Of a stretch of 64,000 bases of DNA, positions 11,179 to 19,736 are shown piece by piece. Below the pieces are notes generated by a model. That model did not search any database and had not been told where the DNA came from. It saw only the letters and a program-made list of their open reading frames with translations. Origin of the DNA: Desmonostoc muscorum LEGE 12446 (GTDB lineage Bacteria > Cyanobacteriota > Cyanobacteriia > Cyanobacteriales > Nostocaceae); the NCBI RefSeq assembly GCF_015207005.2, contig NZ_JADEXS020000001.1:8765001-8829000 (forward strand), read 5' to 3'. Numbering within the stretch: position 1 is the stretch's first letter; each line of letters begins with the position of its first letter. The position numbers and the translations under genes were made by a program.

Positions 11179-12114
11179 GAACCCATTTGACATCTAAGAA
11201 GGTGCTGCAAGCCTCTTAATCATTAGCCTGATGAAGCAGATATTGAGTTTGGCAGTGGCACTAACCAGGGTTCGTTCAAAGTTCTTAACCAGAATTTTAC
11301 AGCGCTCCATCCAAGCATTGGAGCGTTCGATCACCCATCTAGCTATTGCCGGAACAAATCCAGATTTTCCTTGTGCCGCTTTCTCTTGTTTTGAGGGTTT
11401 CGTAGAAAGTTGAAACTGAATTTTGGTCATGATCTCTGGGTAAATTCGCTCTAACTCCTGAGTCAAATATTCTGGGTGATACCCATGATCTAGCAGGATA
11501 GTAATCTTGGGAATATCGATAGGTTTTGACTTGAAGTAGTCGATGTTGAGAGTAAACATCTCAATTAATCCGGCATCATCCGAGACATTGGCGCGAGTAC
11601 AGAGCGTAAAAAAGGGAAACCCAAGGGTGTCAATAGCCAAATGCCTTTTAATACCGTTGGTGGCTTTGTAGAAGCAAAAACCTTTCGACTCCACACTGGC
11701 GTTGCAGGTATTTTTCACTGCTTGGGAGTCAATGATGATCAATGTCGTCCAGTGCGGTTTTTTTTTTACCTGTTCACGCACTTGTCCATGTAAGACACTC
11801 ATCAGTTCCTCAAATACCCCGGCTGCTCGCCACTGTTTGTAGTGCCAATATACAGTGGAATAAGGGGGGAGGTCTTTAGGTAAGTCTTGCCAATTGCATC
11901 CATTTTTTAGTTGATAGAGAATTCCATTGAAGATATCTCGCTTTGGCCAGTTGGTCGGTCGAGTCTGCTTCTTAGTCGGTAATATCTCTTGCAATAAGGG
12001 TTCAAAAATTTCCCATTCTGCATCAGTGAGGTTGCTGGAATACGCCATTAGTATTGGATTTTAGATGCTGAGGAGTACCTTAATTCAAAACCTCACAAGA
12101 TGTCAAATGGGTTC
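11179..12114 (-). mobile_element. IS5-family insertion sequence, 936 bp
   Basis: Bounded by perfect inverted repeats GAACCCATTTGACATCT and flanked by TATA on both sides (11175-11178 and 12115-12118). The flanking bases are palindromic, so the true duplication could be TA or TATA. The element carries one transposase gene, on the minus strand. The perfect ends and an intact transposase point to a recent insertion. Confidence 0.9.
11194..12048 (-). CDS. IS5-family transposase
   Basis: 284 residues. It starts YSSNLTDAEWEIFEPLL, the N-terminal signature of IS5-type transposases, followed by a segment with NGCNWQDLP and YYKQW-like residues. DDE catalytic candidates are the Asp in LIIIDSQAV, the Asp in ILLDHGY and a Glu near the C terminus in RWVIERSNAW. 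The gene fills almost all of the element and appears intact. It is transcribed opposite to the oxygenase gene it interrupts. Confidence 0.92.
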   Translation of the reverse strand: MAYSSNLTDAEWEIFEPLLQEILPTKKQTRPTNWPKRDIFNGILYQLKNGCNWQDLPKDLPPYSTVYWHYKQWRAAGVFEELMSVLHGQVREQVKKKPHWTTLIIIDSQAVKNTCNASVESKGFCFYKATNGIKRHLAIDTLGFPFFTLCTRANVSDDAGLIEMFTLNIDYFKSKPIDIPKITILLDHGYHPEYLTQELERIYPEIMTKIQFQLSTKPSKQEKAAQGKSGFVPAIARWVIERSNAWMERCKILVKNFERTLVSATAKLNICFIRLMIKRLAAPS

Positions 12115-12541
12115 TATAGCGAGAGTTTCTAGTCCATTAGTCATAAAATTAGGGAACAAGATACTTCCATTACTTTTATTTTTCCAACAGTGGTACACTC
12201 CCGGTAATATTCATTGGAATTGTACCCTTGGCAATGGTACTCCTTTTACACGCCAGGATATTGAAGCAATATGGGATGCTGTCATTGCTGAAACTATTGT
12301 CTTCAACTGGCAGCAAGGAGATGTTTTGTTTCTTGATAACTTCCGATTTGGACATGGACGCAAGCCTTTTCGAGGTAAGCGGAAAGTTCTTGTCAGTTTA
12401 GGTTTTTAAGTCATGGGGTAATGGGTAGTATTCGCAATAATGGTTTTTGGAACTGGTATAAAATTTCTGCCAGACTGGGCTAATTCCTTTTCTTAAATCT
12501 TGGGAATAAAACATTACCTTGTAAAAACCACCAATATACAT

Positions 12542-13603
12542 ATGACAACCACTAATATTCCATTCCAACTAAATTTTGCAGAGATTGGTGAGGATTTCTT
12601 AAACAAAGATGCTGTCAGTAAAATCAACTCAATATTTGCAGAGCATGGAGCCGTTTTACTGCGTGATTTTCCGTTGAAAACTGCTGAAGATTTTGCAGAT
12701 GTCGCAGCACATTTAATCACTACCCCAATGGATTATATGGGTGGCACTGTAGTTCGCAAGCCAGTGACAGACTTAGTATACACTGCAAGTGAACTCCCTC
12801 CAGCAGTCAGCCTTGCTATTCACAATGAAGTTGCGACCTCTCATAACTTTCCTGAACGAATACTTTTTTTCTGTTTAGAACCAGCAGAGGTAGGGGGACA
12901 AACACCAATCTGCGACTGTCGGCGTGTTTTGCAACGCCTGCCAAATCAACTGATGGATGCCATACGTACTCACGGTCTTCGTTATATCCGACGCTTACCG
13001 AAAGAAAGTGATGATTACATAATGGGTTGGATTGAAACTTTTGAAACTGAAAATCCTAGAATTGCCGAAGAAAGATGCAAGGCAAGGGGTTGGAACTGTA
13101 CTTGGGAAGACGATATCATGGTGATCCTTAGCAACGTAGACGGTATTCGTCGCCATCCACACACAGGGGAAGAGGTTTGGTTTAATCTAATTACTAGCTT
13201 TCACTCCTCAAGAAAAGAACACATATTACGCATTACACCACCGGAATTTTTGGGTGATTTAGTATTATCTGTTAATTCAGGGAAAAAGAGAGGATCTTTC
13301 CTGAAGCTGATAGTTGGAGTTTTTAGCCCATTACTAGTAAGATTCGACAGCAAGATGCTCCCAGTACTTCTATTTTTGGAAAAGTTGAATAGTACTGGGA
13401 AGATATCTATAGATTGTACCCTTGGCAATGGTACTCCTTTTACACGCAAGGATATTGAAGCAATATGGGATGCTGTCATCGCTGAAACTATAGTCGTTAA
13501 CTGGCAGCAAGGAGATATTTTGTTTCTTGATAACTTACGATTTGGACATGGACGCAGGCCGTTTCGAGGTAAGCGGCAACTTCTTGTCAGTTTAGGTTCT
13601 TAG
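12542..13603 (+). CDS. Fe(II)/2-oxoglutarate-dependent oxygenase, TauD/clavaminate synthase-like
   Basis: 353 residues, starting at MTTTNIPFQLNF; the same start is used by the disrupted tandem copy, so upstream in-frame TTG codons are disregarded. It should use Fe(II), O2 and 2-oxoglutarate to hydroxylate or otherwise oxidise a substrate. Visible ligands are His-x-Glu in AIHNEV (the HxE variant also found in clavaminate synthase) and a C-terminal His with Arg in FGHGRRPFRG. Its position directly after the PKS suggests tailoring of the polyketide, which is inference. This is the only intact copy. No clear Shine-Dalgarno precedes the ATG. The frame continues past the TAG for 42 more codons to 13732. 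Confidence 0.9.
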   Translation: MTTTNIPFQLNFAEIGEDFLNKDAVSKINSIFAEHGAVLLRDFPLKTAEDFADVAAHLITTPMDYMGGTVVRKPVTDLVYTASELPPAVSLAIHNEVATSHNFPERILFFCLEPAEVGGQTPICDCRRVLQRLPNQLMDAIRTHGLRYIRRLPKESDDYIMGWIETFETENPRIAEERCKARGWNCTWEDDIMVILSNVDGIRRHPHTGEEVWFNLITSFHSSRKEHILRITPPEFLGDLVLSVNSGKKRGSFLKLIVGVFSPLLVRFDSKMLPVLLFLEKLNSTGKISIDCTLGNGTPFTRKDIEAIWDAVIAETIVVNWQQGDILFLDNLRFGHGRRPFRGKRQLLVSLGS

Positions 13604-13750
13604 TGCTTCAGTGGTCAGATTCCCTACTTGGCAAAAGTTGTCGGGGATCTCGCAACGGGACTAGTTAGTGGTATTTTGAGGATTAATGCTATAGGGACAT
13701 TTATAAGCCTGGTTGCAGCCGCATTAGCGTAGTAAGATTGGGACGAAAAT

Positions 13751-14947
13751 ATGGCAGCAGACAAGGAAAGCCGATTACTTGAAAAACCCTCAGGTCGATG
13801 GCGAATAATATCGGCAGTTTCTATCGCATTAGCCATAGGAATAGCATCTGTCTACGTCTTTTCACTATATCGGTCTAATATTCAGACTCACCCACCAAAA
13901 CCTCAAGGCGCAACTCCTGTCAGAGTTGCTATTACTGCCTTGGGACGCCTAGAGCCTCAAGGCGAAGTTACTGTGTTATCTGCCCCCAGTTCACTCTCAG
14001 GTAACCGAGTAGAAAAACTGCTGGTGAAACAAGGCGACAGAGTTCGGGCAGGGCAAATAGTTGCATTGCTTCAAGATTATACTAAAGCAACAGTGGCGGT
14101 ACAACAGGCACAAGACAAAGTTAAAGTTGCTCAAGCTAAACTAGCGCAAGTTAAGGCCGGAACAAAATCCGCAGATATTGAGGCTCAAAAATCAGTAGTG
14201 ACACGTTTAGAAACTCAATTAAAAGGAGAAATTAGCACTCAACAAGCAACAATTGCCCGCTTACAAGCTCAATTAAACAACGCTCAAACCGAGAACAATC
14301 GTTATCAGCAGTTATATACAGAAGGTGCTATTTCAGCTTCTATTGCAGATAGCAAGCATTTAGAATTTCAGACAGTGCAACAACAACTCACAGAAGCTCA
14401 AGCAAACCTAAACAAGAGTATTCATACTCTTAACGACCAGATAAAAGAAGCAAAAGCCAGGTTGGTAAGTCTTAGCGAAGTGCGTGATGTAGATGTTCAG
14501 GTGGCACAAGCCGAACTCGAAAGTGCCATGACTGCAATTACACAAGCAAAAGTAGAACGAGATTTATCTTATGTTAAATCTCCTATAAATGGAACAATTT
14601 TGAAAGTTCATACCAAAACAGGAGAAACCATTGGCAATTCAGGAATTGTTGATATAGGTGAAACATCTCACATGTATGTAGTGGCAGAAGTTTATCAAAC
14701 TGACATCACAAAAGTGCGTGTAGGTCAAAAAGCCAGCATCACCAGTACTACATTTACTAGAAAATTACGGGGAGTAGTGAGCGAGATTGGTTTACAAGTG
14801 AGCAAACAGAGTATTTTAAGTCTTAATCCAGGAGTAGACACAGACCGGAGAGTAATTGAGGTGAAAATCAGCATAGATAATCCAGAGGACAATCAACAGG
14901 TTGCAAGTTTAACCAACTTACAGGTAGATGTAGCCATTCAAATATAA
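13751..14947 (+). CDS. DevB-type membrane fusion protein of an ABC exporter (HlyD family)
   Basis: 398 residues. One N-terminal membrane segment (about 21-41) anchors it in the cytoplasmic membrane. A biotinyl-lipoyl-like half (GRLEPQGEVTVLSAP, VKQGDRVRAGQIVALL) is followed by a long Gln/Ala-rich coiled coil (about 105-255), the second lipoyl half (VKSPINGTILKVHTKTGE) and a beta-barrel domain. Such proteins bridge an inner-membrane ABC transporter to the outer membrane. The nearest named relatives are DevB proteins of the heterocyst glycolipid exporter. It sits between the oxygenase and the DevC-like permease on the same strand, so export of the PKS product is a reasonable inference. Confidence 0.88.
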   Translation: MAADKESRLLEKPSGRWRIISAVSIALAIGIASVYVFSLYRSNIQTHPPKPQGATPVRVAITALGRLEPQGEVTVLSAPSSLSGNRVEKLLVKQGDRVRAGQIVALLQDYTKATVAVQQAQDKVKVAQAKLAQVKAGTKSADIEAQKSVVTRLETQLKGEISTQQATIARLQAQLNNAQTENNRYQQLYTEGAISASIADSKHLEFQTVQQQLTEAQANLNKSIHTLNDQIKEAKARLVSLSEVRDVDVQVAQAELESAMTAITQAKVERDLSYVKSPINGTILKVHTKTGETIGNSGIVDIGETSHMYVVAEVYQTDITKVRVGQKASITSTTFTRKLRGVVSEIGLQVSKQSILSLNPGVDTDRRVIEVKISIDNPEDNQQVASLTNLQVDVAIQI

Positions 14948-14989
14948 TTGCCATAGAAGACGCTGATCAAAGAATCACAGACTAAAATC

Positions 14990-16168
14990 ATGGTTTTTAA
15001 AATTCCCTTAGCTTGGCTACAACTAGTCCGAAACAAAGTTCGTTTTTTAGTAGCTGTGGCTGGCATTAGTTTTATTGTGATTCTCATGTTTGTACAACTT
15101 GGCATCCAAAATGCTCTTTATTCAAGTGCTACTCAAGTGCATCAAAGTCTACGAGGAGATTTATTTATAGTTAGTTCTCAATATAAATCTTTAACTGCAA
15201 ATCAAAGCTTTTCTCGAACTCGTTTATATCAAGCGTTGGGATTTGGTGGTGTAGAGTCAATCAGTCCTATATATTTGGGATTTGCAAAGTTCAAAAATCC
15301 TATAAATGGTGAAAAATATTCAATATATATTATTGGTATTGAACCGGGAAATGTAGCTATAAAATTACCAGAAATTGATGAGAACTTATATAAAATAAAA
15401 ATTCCCGATGCAGTGCTGTATGACCAAAATTCTCGACCAGAGTTTGGGCCTGTTGTTGAAAGATTTTTGTCGCAAAATACTGAACAAATAGTTGAGATAT
15501 TTCCCTTTAATTCAGCTAAAGGTTATAGAGTTAAAATTGTTGGATTATTCAGTTTAGGCCCTTCTTTTGGTGTAGATGGTAATTTGATTGTCAGTGACTC
15601 AACTTTTCTGAGGATATTTCTAAATAACCGGACTTCAGAAATGATAGATGTGGGTGCAATAACTCTTGCTGCTGATACCGAACCACAACAAATTTTAGAA
15701 AATCTACGAACTAATTTGGTTAATGATATCTTAATTTTTACAAAGCAAGAGTTTGAAGATTTTGAAAAAAAATATTGGGCAACCAGAACACCTATTGGTT
15801 TTATATTTAACCTCATGATCATAATGGGTTTTGTGATTGGTGTAGTCATTGTCTATCAAATTCTTTACAGTAATATTTCCACTCAAATGACTGCCTATGC
15901 TACTTTAAAAGCTATAGGCTATAAACATAATTATCTATTAAGTGTGGTATTTCAGCAGGGTTTTATATTGGCAATTTTAGGTTATATACCAGGATTTGCT
16001 ATTTCTTTAGGTATATATAATGTCACCATGAAAGCTACTAAATTACCAATAATGATGAACTTAACTAATATATTAATTATTTTGATATCAACAATTTTAA
16101 TGTGTATGACATCTGGGTTCCTGGCTATGAACAAACTCCGCTCCGCAGATCCGGCAGATATTTTTTAG
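14990..16168 (+). CDS. DevC-type ABC exporter permease
   Basis: 392 residues with the FtsX/MacB-like plan. A first membrane helix (VRFLVAVAGISFIVILMFVQLGI) is followed by a large extracytoplasmic domain and three C-terminal helices, with QMTAYATLKAIGY between them and a closing NKLRSADPADIF, a typical DevC ending. It lies 42 bases after the membrane-fusion gene and is probably co-transcribed. A DevA-type ATPase would normally follow. None is present here, so the energising subunit must be encoded elsewhere if the transporter works. Confidence 0.9.
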   Translation: MVFKIPLAWLQLVRNKVRFLVAVAGISFIVILMFVQLGIQNALYSSATQVHQSLRGDLFIVSSQYKSLTANQSFSRTRLYQALGFGGVESISPIYLGFAKFKNPINGEKYSIYIIGIEPGNVAIKLPEIDENLYKIKIPDAVLYDQNSRPEFGPVVERFLSQNTEQIVEIFPFNSAKGYRVKIVGLFSLGPSFGVDGNLIVSDSTFLRIFLNNRTSEMIDVGAITLAADTEPQQILENLRTNLVNDILIFTKQEFEDFEKKYWATRTPIGFIFNLMIIMGFVIGVVIVYQILYSNISTQMTAYATLKAIGYKHNYLLSVVFQQGFILAILGYIPGFAISLGIYNVTMKATKLPIMMNLTNILIILISTILMCMTSGFLAMNKLRSADPADIF

Positions 16169-16341
16169 GGTAAGCTGTAATGGCATCATTCATTAGAACT
16201 ATTGCATAAATAAGTAGGTGGGCGGAAAAATTTACAACTATGTAACTCACATTCCGCAAATATTGAAGCGGATTGAATAATTATGAAATTGAATAGTAAA
16301 TATCTACAGAAATTCAGCAAAGTCTGAGCTACCAAGAACTA

Positions 16342-16455
16342 ATATCAAGTCCGGATAATTAGTTATGATTTCCACAGTCATTGCACCCCACCCCCAGCCC
16401 CTCCCCGCAAGCGGGGAGGGGAGACAAAGCGCAGCTTTGGCGGGGTGGGGTTCTT
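16342..16455. repeat. Partial ATATCAnGTCCGG element next to a C-rich palindromic repeat
   Basis: 16342-16385 matches one end of the miniature elements at 26137-26257 and 38688-38815 (ATATCAAGTCCGG, then TAATTAGTTATGATT). It is followed at 16386-16455 by a repeat with a hairpin (CCCCTCCCCGC, short loop, GCGGGGAGGGG) that also lies beside the element near 38605-38684, in opposite orientation. Both units are dispersed repeats and show no coding potential. Confidence 0.75.
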
Positions 16456-16471
16456 AGGTTTTAATAAGTAA

Positions 16472-16666
16472 TCAAGAGGACATGGTATAAAATGGTTAAT
16501 GGATGGTAATTTTGTGGAGTTAGAATCTTTACAGCCTAAAAAATTAATTCAAATCTTAAATCGCAGCATAGCTGTAAATCAAAATTTAGATATTAATAAT
16601 CGCAGCTTGATAATTTTAGATGATCAAAATAGTTCATTCTATAATGGTGTTGAAAGTTTTGGTTAG
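16472..16666 (+). pseudogene. 3' remnant of a paralogue of the gene at 2-1186
   Basis: The 55 codons from 16499 read DGNFVELESLQPKKLIQIL, continue with IAVNQNLD and end NGVESFG. This aligns without gaps to the C terminus of the first gene (SGKFVELESFTPQRLIQIL, IAGSQNLE, YVVQSFG). In-frame sequence upstream reaches only to 16472 before a stop, and the rest of the gene is missing. It is a decayed tail left just after the PKS/oxygenase/exporter block. Confidence 0.8.
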
Positions 16667-16729
16667 TATTCTCAGTTTACTCAATTACAAATTTATGCCT
16701 TTATAGTCTAGCTAGTTTATACCAAAAGG

Positions 16730-18457
16730 CTACTTTTCATTTACTTGCAACCAAATTTCTAAGCTTACCAATAACCAAAGTTTAACACCATAACGTCCCC
16801 AAACATCGCCTTTATAATCTAACCAGTCACGTAGTACTGACTGATTTAAATAAGGCGCGATCGCACTTTTTTTATCTAACAATAATTTTCTAGCTTCTCG
16901 TTGCCAATACTTCCGAAATCCCAACTGTACAGGTACCATCATGCCACTTTTGGGACGATGAATAATTGCTTCTGGTAAAATATCTGCAACGGCTTGTTTG
17001 AGGACTGCTTTTTCTTCTACTCCTGAAAGTTTATATTCTGGAGGAATTTGCATACTCAAGTCAACAACTCGCTGGTCAAAAAGTGGCGATCGCCCCTGTA
17101 AATCTGCTGCTTGAGTTAAGTTATTTACTTTTGTCAAAATTTGGTCTGCTCCCTTAAATTTAATATTCAGTGCCATTAATCGATTTAAGTAACTGACATC
17201 AGAATTTAAATCAGCCGAAAATACAGATGGTTCTGTTTTGACTGCTGTCCAAACTTCTGGCTTCAAAAGTTGCGGCAAGTCTAATGCACATTTTTGAAAA
17301 GCGATTAAATATGCTTGCAGGGAATCTTGATTATTAATTGAACCATATAAACTATTAATTAACATCGGCTGATTTTTCGGGCCACCAAAACATGGATCGC
17401 CACCTTCACCATTGAGGATAATTTGCACATTTTCTCCCGCCATTTTTCCCAAGAGAAAATTTGGCACTGTCAGCGGATCGCCTATCGGATCGTCGAGATA
17501 CGCCATTGTTTCGGGTAGGCGTTCCCACATATCTTTAAAAGTAATTTCGAGAATGTGATGTTGAGTTTGGCAATGTTCGGCTACCAAACTAGAAAATTCT
17601 AACTCATTGGGAGATTCAGCCCCAAAATGAATTGAGTAAGTATGGACTGGTGGATGATGAAACTTTGCTGCTAAAGCGGTGATACTGCTAGAGTCTAAAC
17701 CACCAGAAAGGAAAACACCAACAGGTGCATTTTGCGGTAAATATTCTTGGACAATTTGATTTAGGAGAGAACGCAAGCGATCGCCATGCCATACTAAAGA
17801 TTCATCCGCCCCTGTAATCTGCTGTTGCAATTCCCAGTAAGTATAAACTTTCTCTGAAGGCATTTCTATAACAGTTCCCGGACGCACTTCTCGCACCTGT
17901 TCCCAAAGTGTGCGTTCTCCCGGTACAAAGGCGCAGCAGAGATAGTCCCGCAACGCCACTAAATCGACATCGCCTGAACGATAGGGCGCAAGCGATCGCA
18001 TTTTTGGCGCGATGGCGCGAATTGCACCAGCAGTAGTGTAATACAGAGTCCGGCTACCAATGCGATCGCGTCCCAGCCATAATACTTGCTGTTGACGATC
18101 CCAAATTACTAACCCAAACATCCCCTCCAACAATTTCAGACATTCGCAACCAAATTTTTCCCAAAGTTCAGCAATCAATTGACAATTGTTTTCAGAAAAA
18201 CTACTTGCATCGACTCCCAATTTTTGCAGCAACTCCAGGCGATTAGTTAACCACACATCTCCAACCACCACAAATTGTTCTGTGGAACTGAGTGCAAATT
18301 GTTCTGTAGTCAGTGCAGAAATCACAGTAAACTGGTCATCTCGCCAGACTACATCTGCTGTTAGAGTATTTAATCTTCCCCAAACTACATACCAGCTAGA
18401 GGGAACCTCTATAGATGAAATAGTAGATTTAGAATTTTTGAAAATATTGAATAGCAT
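16730..18457 (-). CDS. Asparagine synthetase-like protein without the glutaminase cysteine
   Basis: 575 residues. The C-terminal half is an AsnB-type synthetase: PP-loop SGGLDSSS for ATP, then LDDPIGDP and NGEGGDPCFGG. The N-terminal half keeps the Ntn-hydrolase fold (LEGMFGLVIWD, WLGRDRIGSRTLYY) but begins MLFNIFKNSK and lacks the Met-Cys-Gly start needed for glutamine hydrolysis. It probably activates a carboxylate with ATP and uses ammonia or another amine, as in beta-lactam synthetases or lasso-peptide cyclases, but no precursor peptide or B-protein gene is visible beside it. Substrate unknown. It points toward the exporter genes and has no evident operon partner. Confidence 0.85.
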   Translation of the reverse strand: MLFNIFKNSKSTISSIEVPSSWYVVWGRLNTLTADVVWRDDQFTVISALTTEQFALSSTEQFVVVGDVWLTNRLELLQKLGVDASSFSENNCQLIAELWEKFGCECLKLLEGMFGLVIWDRQQQVLWLGRDRIGSRTLYYTTAGAIRAIAPKMRSLAPYRSGDVDLVALRDYLCCAFVPGERTLWEQVREVRPGTVIEMPSEKVYTYWELQQQITGADESLVWHGDRLRSLLNQIVQEYLPQNAPVGVFLSGGLDSSSITALAAKFHHPPVHTYSIHFGAESPNELEFSSLVAEHCQTQHHILEITFKDMWERLPETMAYLDDPIGDPLTVPNFLLGKMAGENVQIILNGEGGDPCFGGPKNQPMLINSLYGSINNQDSLQAYLIAFQKCALDLPQLLKPEVWTAVKTEPSVFSADLNSDVSYLNRLMALNIKFKGADQILTKVNNLTQAADLQGRSPLFDQRVVDLSMQIPPEYKLSGVEEKAVLKQAVADILPEAIIHRPKSGMMVPVQLGFRKYWQREARKLLLDKKSAIAPYLNQSVLRDWLDYKGDVWGRYGVKLWLLVSLEIWLQVNEK

Positions 18458-18657
18458 ATTGATGATTTTATGCGATGCCTACGGTGGTAAACTACGCACT
18501 TTCTATAGGACGATAATTATAATGCCTATGGCGGTAAACTACGCCCTAATTTTCCACTGTCCAATCTTCAAATTCCAATCCAGGTACGCGAGAAAAATCA
18601 CGCTGATTCCGCGTTACCAAAATTCCATTATTAGCAATTGCAATTGACGCTATAGGA

Positions 18658-19245
18658 CTAGTATTTGATTTCTGAAAAAGCTCCGTACATCTGTAAAGTG
18701 TCAAAATCAAAGTTAGTGTGTCGGAGAAACCACTCAAACATCCATTTGAGATGAGAGAACGAAGGAATCAAAGCACAGAAACGCCGCACCCAGGTTTTAG
18801 CTTGTAACCAAATATCCTCAATTGGATTTTGTGATGGGCAATTAGGAGCGAAGCGAACGCAATGAATTTTCCACTGGTCTGGAGACAAACCTTGGTTTAT
18901 CTCTCCTAAAAAGTTTTGAACCAGATGTGAACGATGGTAAGAAGCACCATCCCAAAAAAGCAGTAATCGTTGGTTGGGAGACTGGTCTAATAAATAACGT
19001 AAATAATCAATTGTATTGTCTGAATTGCCAGCATTGTAAGCTTTAAGAAGCAACTTACCATCGAGATAATCAACCGCCCCGTAGTATGTCTGCTTCTCTC
19101 GTTCGTTAACGATGCCAATTGCTATTTCTTGGTCAGTTTTTCCCCAGACATAACCAGTTACGTCTCCCCATAACAGATGGCACTCATCTATTAGTAATAC
19201 TCTCAGTCTTCCTTCTTCTATCTCCTCTCTATTGCTGTCCAACAA
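18658..19245 (-). CDS. IS630-type transposase, C-terminal DDE catalytic frame
   Basis: 195 residues containing the DDE triad: Asp in LLIDECHLLWGD, Asp in LLFWDGASYHRS and Glu in NPIEDIWLQAK. It overlaps the helix-turn-helix frame by 28 bases. The frame is open upstream of its first usable start, fitting expression as a frameshift fusion rather than as a separate gene. Confidence 0.88.
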   Translation of the reverse strand: MLDSNREEIEEGRLRVLLIDECHLLWGDVTGYVWGKTDQEIAIGIVNEREKQTYYGAVDYLDGKLLLKAYNAGNSDNTIDYLRYLLDQSPNQRLLLFWDGASYHRSHLVQNFLGEINQGLSPDQWKIHCVRFAPNCPSQNPIEDIWLQAKTWVRRFCALIPSFSHLKWMFEWFLRHTNFDFDTLQMYGAFSEIKY

Positions 19246-19736
19246 TTTTTCAATCTGTTTTTTTTTGCAGCTACAGCCTCAATGTCCGCCTTTGGGTTTA
19301 AGCCAGTAGTTTTTTTCCAACTAATTCCCGCCGCGTCAAATAAATCATAATAACTCCGTTTCGATTCGTAGATGACATCATATTCAAAAGCCAATTTGTA
19401 TTCCAGTTCACCAAGCTCCCAAATCTCCTTAGTTTGCAACCAACTTAATACTTCTTGTTGCTGTTCATCGCTCAGGTAACTCTTTCTGCCTTTATAATTT
19501 AAGCGCAATCCGCAAATTCCATATTCCTTATAAGCTTGCTTCCAGCTTGTTATTGAACCAACAGAGACATCTAAAATTGTTTGAATTTCCTCATACTTGT
19601 AGCCTTGATAAACCAGTTTCACTGCCAAAGCTTTTCTCACCTCACGGGCATCCGGGCGATTATCTATAAATTCTTGTAGTTCTGCGTTAGCGAAGCTCAC
19701 CGAAGGTATCGCAGGTTGTAGATGCTGCTCTATCAT
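19218..19736 (-). CDS. IS630-type transposase, N-terminal helix-turn-helix frame
   Basis: 172 residues with winged/helix-turn-helix signatures (KYEEIQTILDVSVGSITSWK, then GLRLNYKGRKSYLSDEQ). It ends shortly after a run of nine A followed by C (plus-strand T run 19258-19266). Slipping one base back there continues as QIEKLLDSNREE into the downstream catalytic frame. The pair therefore probably makes a full transposase by minus-one frameshifting, as known for several IS630 members. A plain mutation cannot be excluded. Confidence 0.85.
   Translation of the reverse strand: MIEQHLQPAIPSVSFANAELQEFIDNRPDAREVRKALAVKLVYQGYKYEEIQTILDVSVGSITSWKQAYKEYGICGLRLNYKGRKSYLSDEQQQEVLSWLQTKEIWELGELEYKLAFEYDVIYESKRSYYDLFDAAGISWKKTTGLNPKADIEAVAAKKNRLKNCWTAIERR

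Larger units (their letters stand above)
10405..12409 (+). pseudogene. Fe(II)/2-oxoglutarate oxygenase (TauD/clavaminate synthase-like), split by IS5-type element
   Basis: The 5' part (10405-11178) and 3' part (12119-12409) encode one TauD/TfdA-family oxygenase. Excising 11179-12114 plus one TATA copy joins ATA to GCG in frame and gives a 354-residue protein that aligns end to end with the neighbour at 12542-13603. The iron-binding His-x-Glu (IHNE) lies in the first part. The distal His and the 2-oxoglutarate-binding Arg (FGHGRKPF) lie in the second part. As it stands the gene makes a 261-residue product ending in IS sequence and lacking the distal ligands, so it should be inactive. The two oxygenase genes, and some tens of bases before each ATG, are a tandem duplication. 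Confidence 0.9.

Noticed and set aside
10405..13603. Taurine dioxygenase function for the TauD-type genes
   Set aside because: The HxE ligand variant and the position next to a PKS argue for a tailoring enzyme; no sulfonate transport genes are present.
16730..18457. Lasso-peptide cyclase identity for the asparagine-synthetase-like gene
   Set aside because: No precursor peptide, B1/B2 proteins or transporter beside it; only the missing Cys supports the idea.
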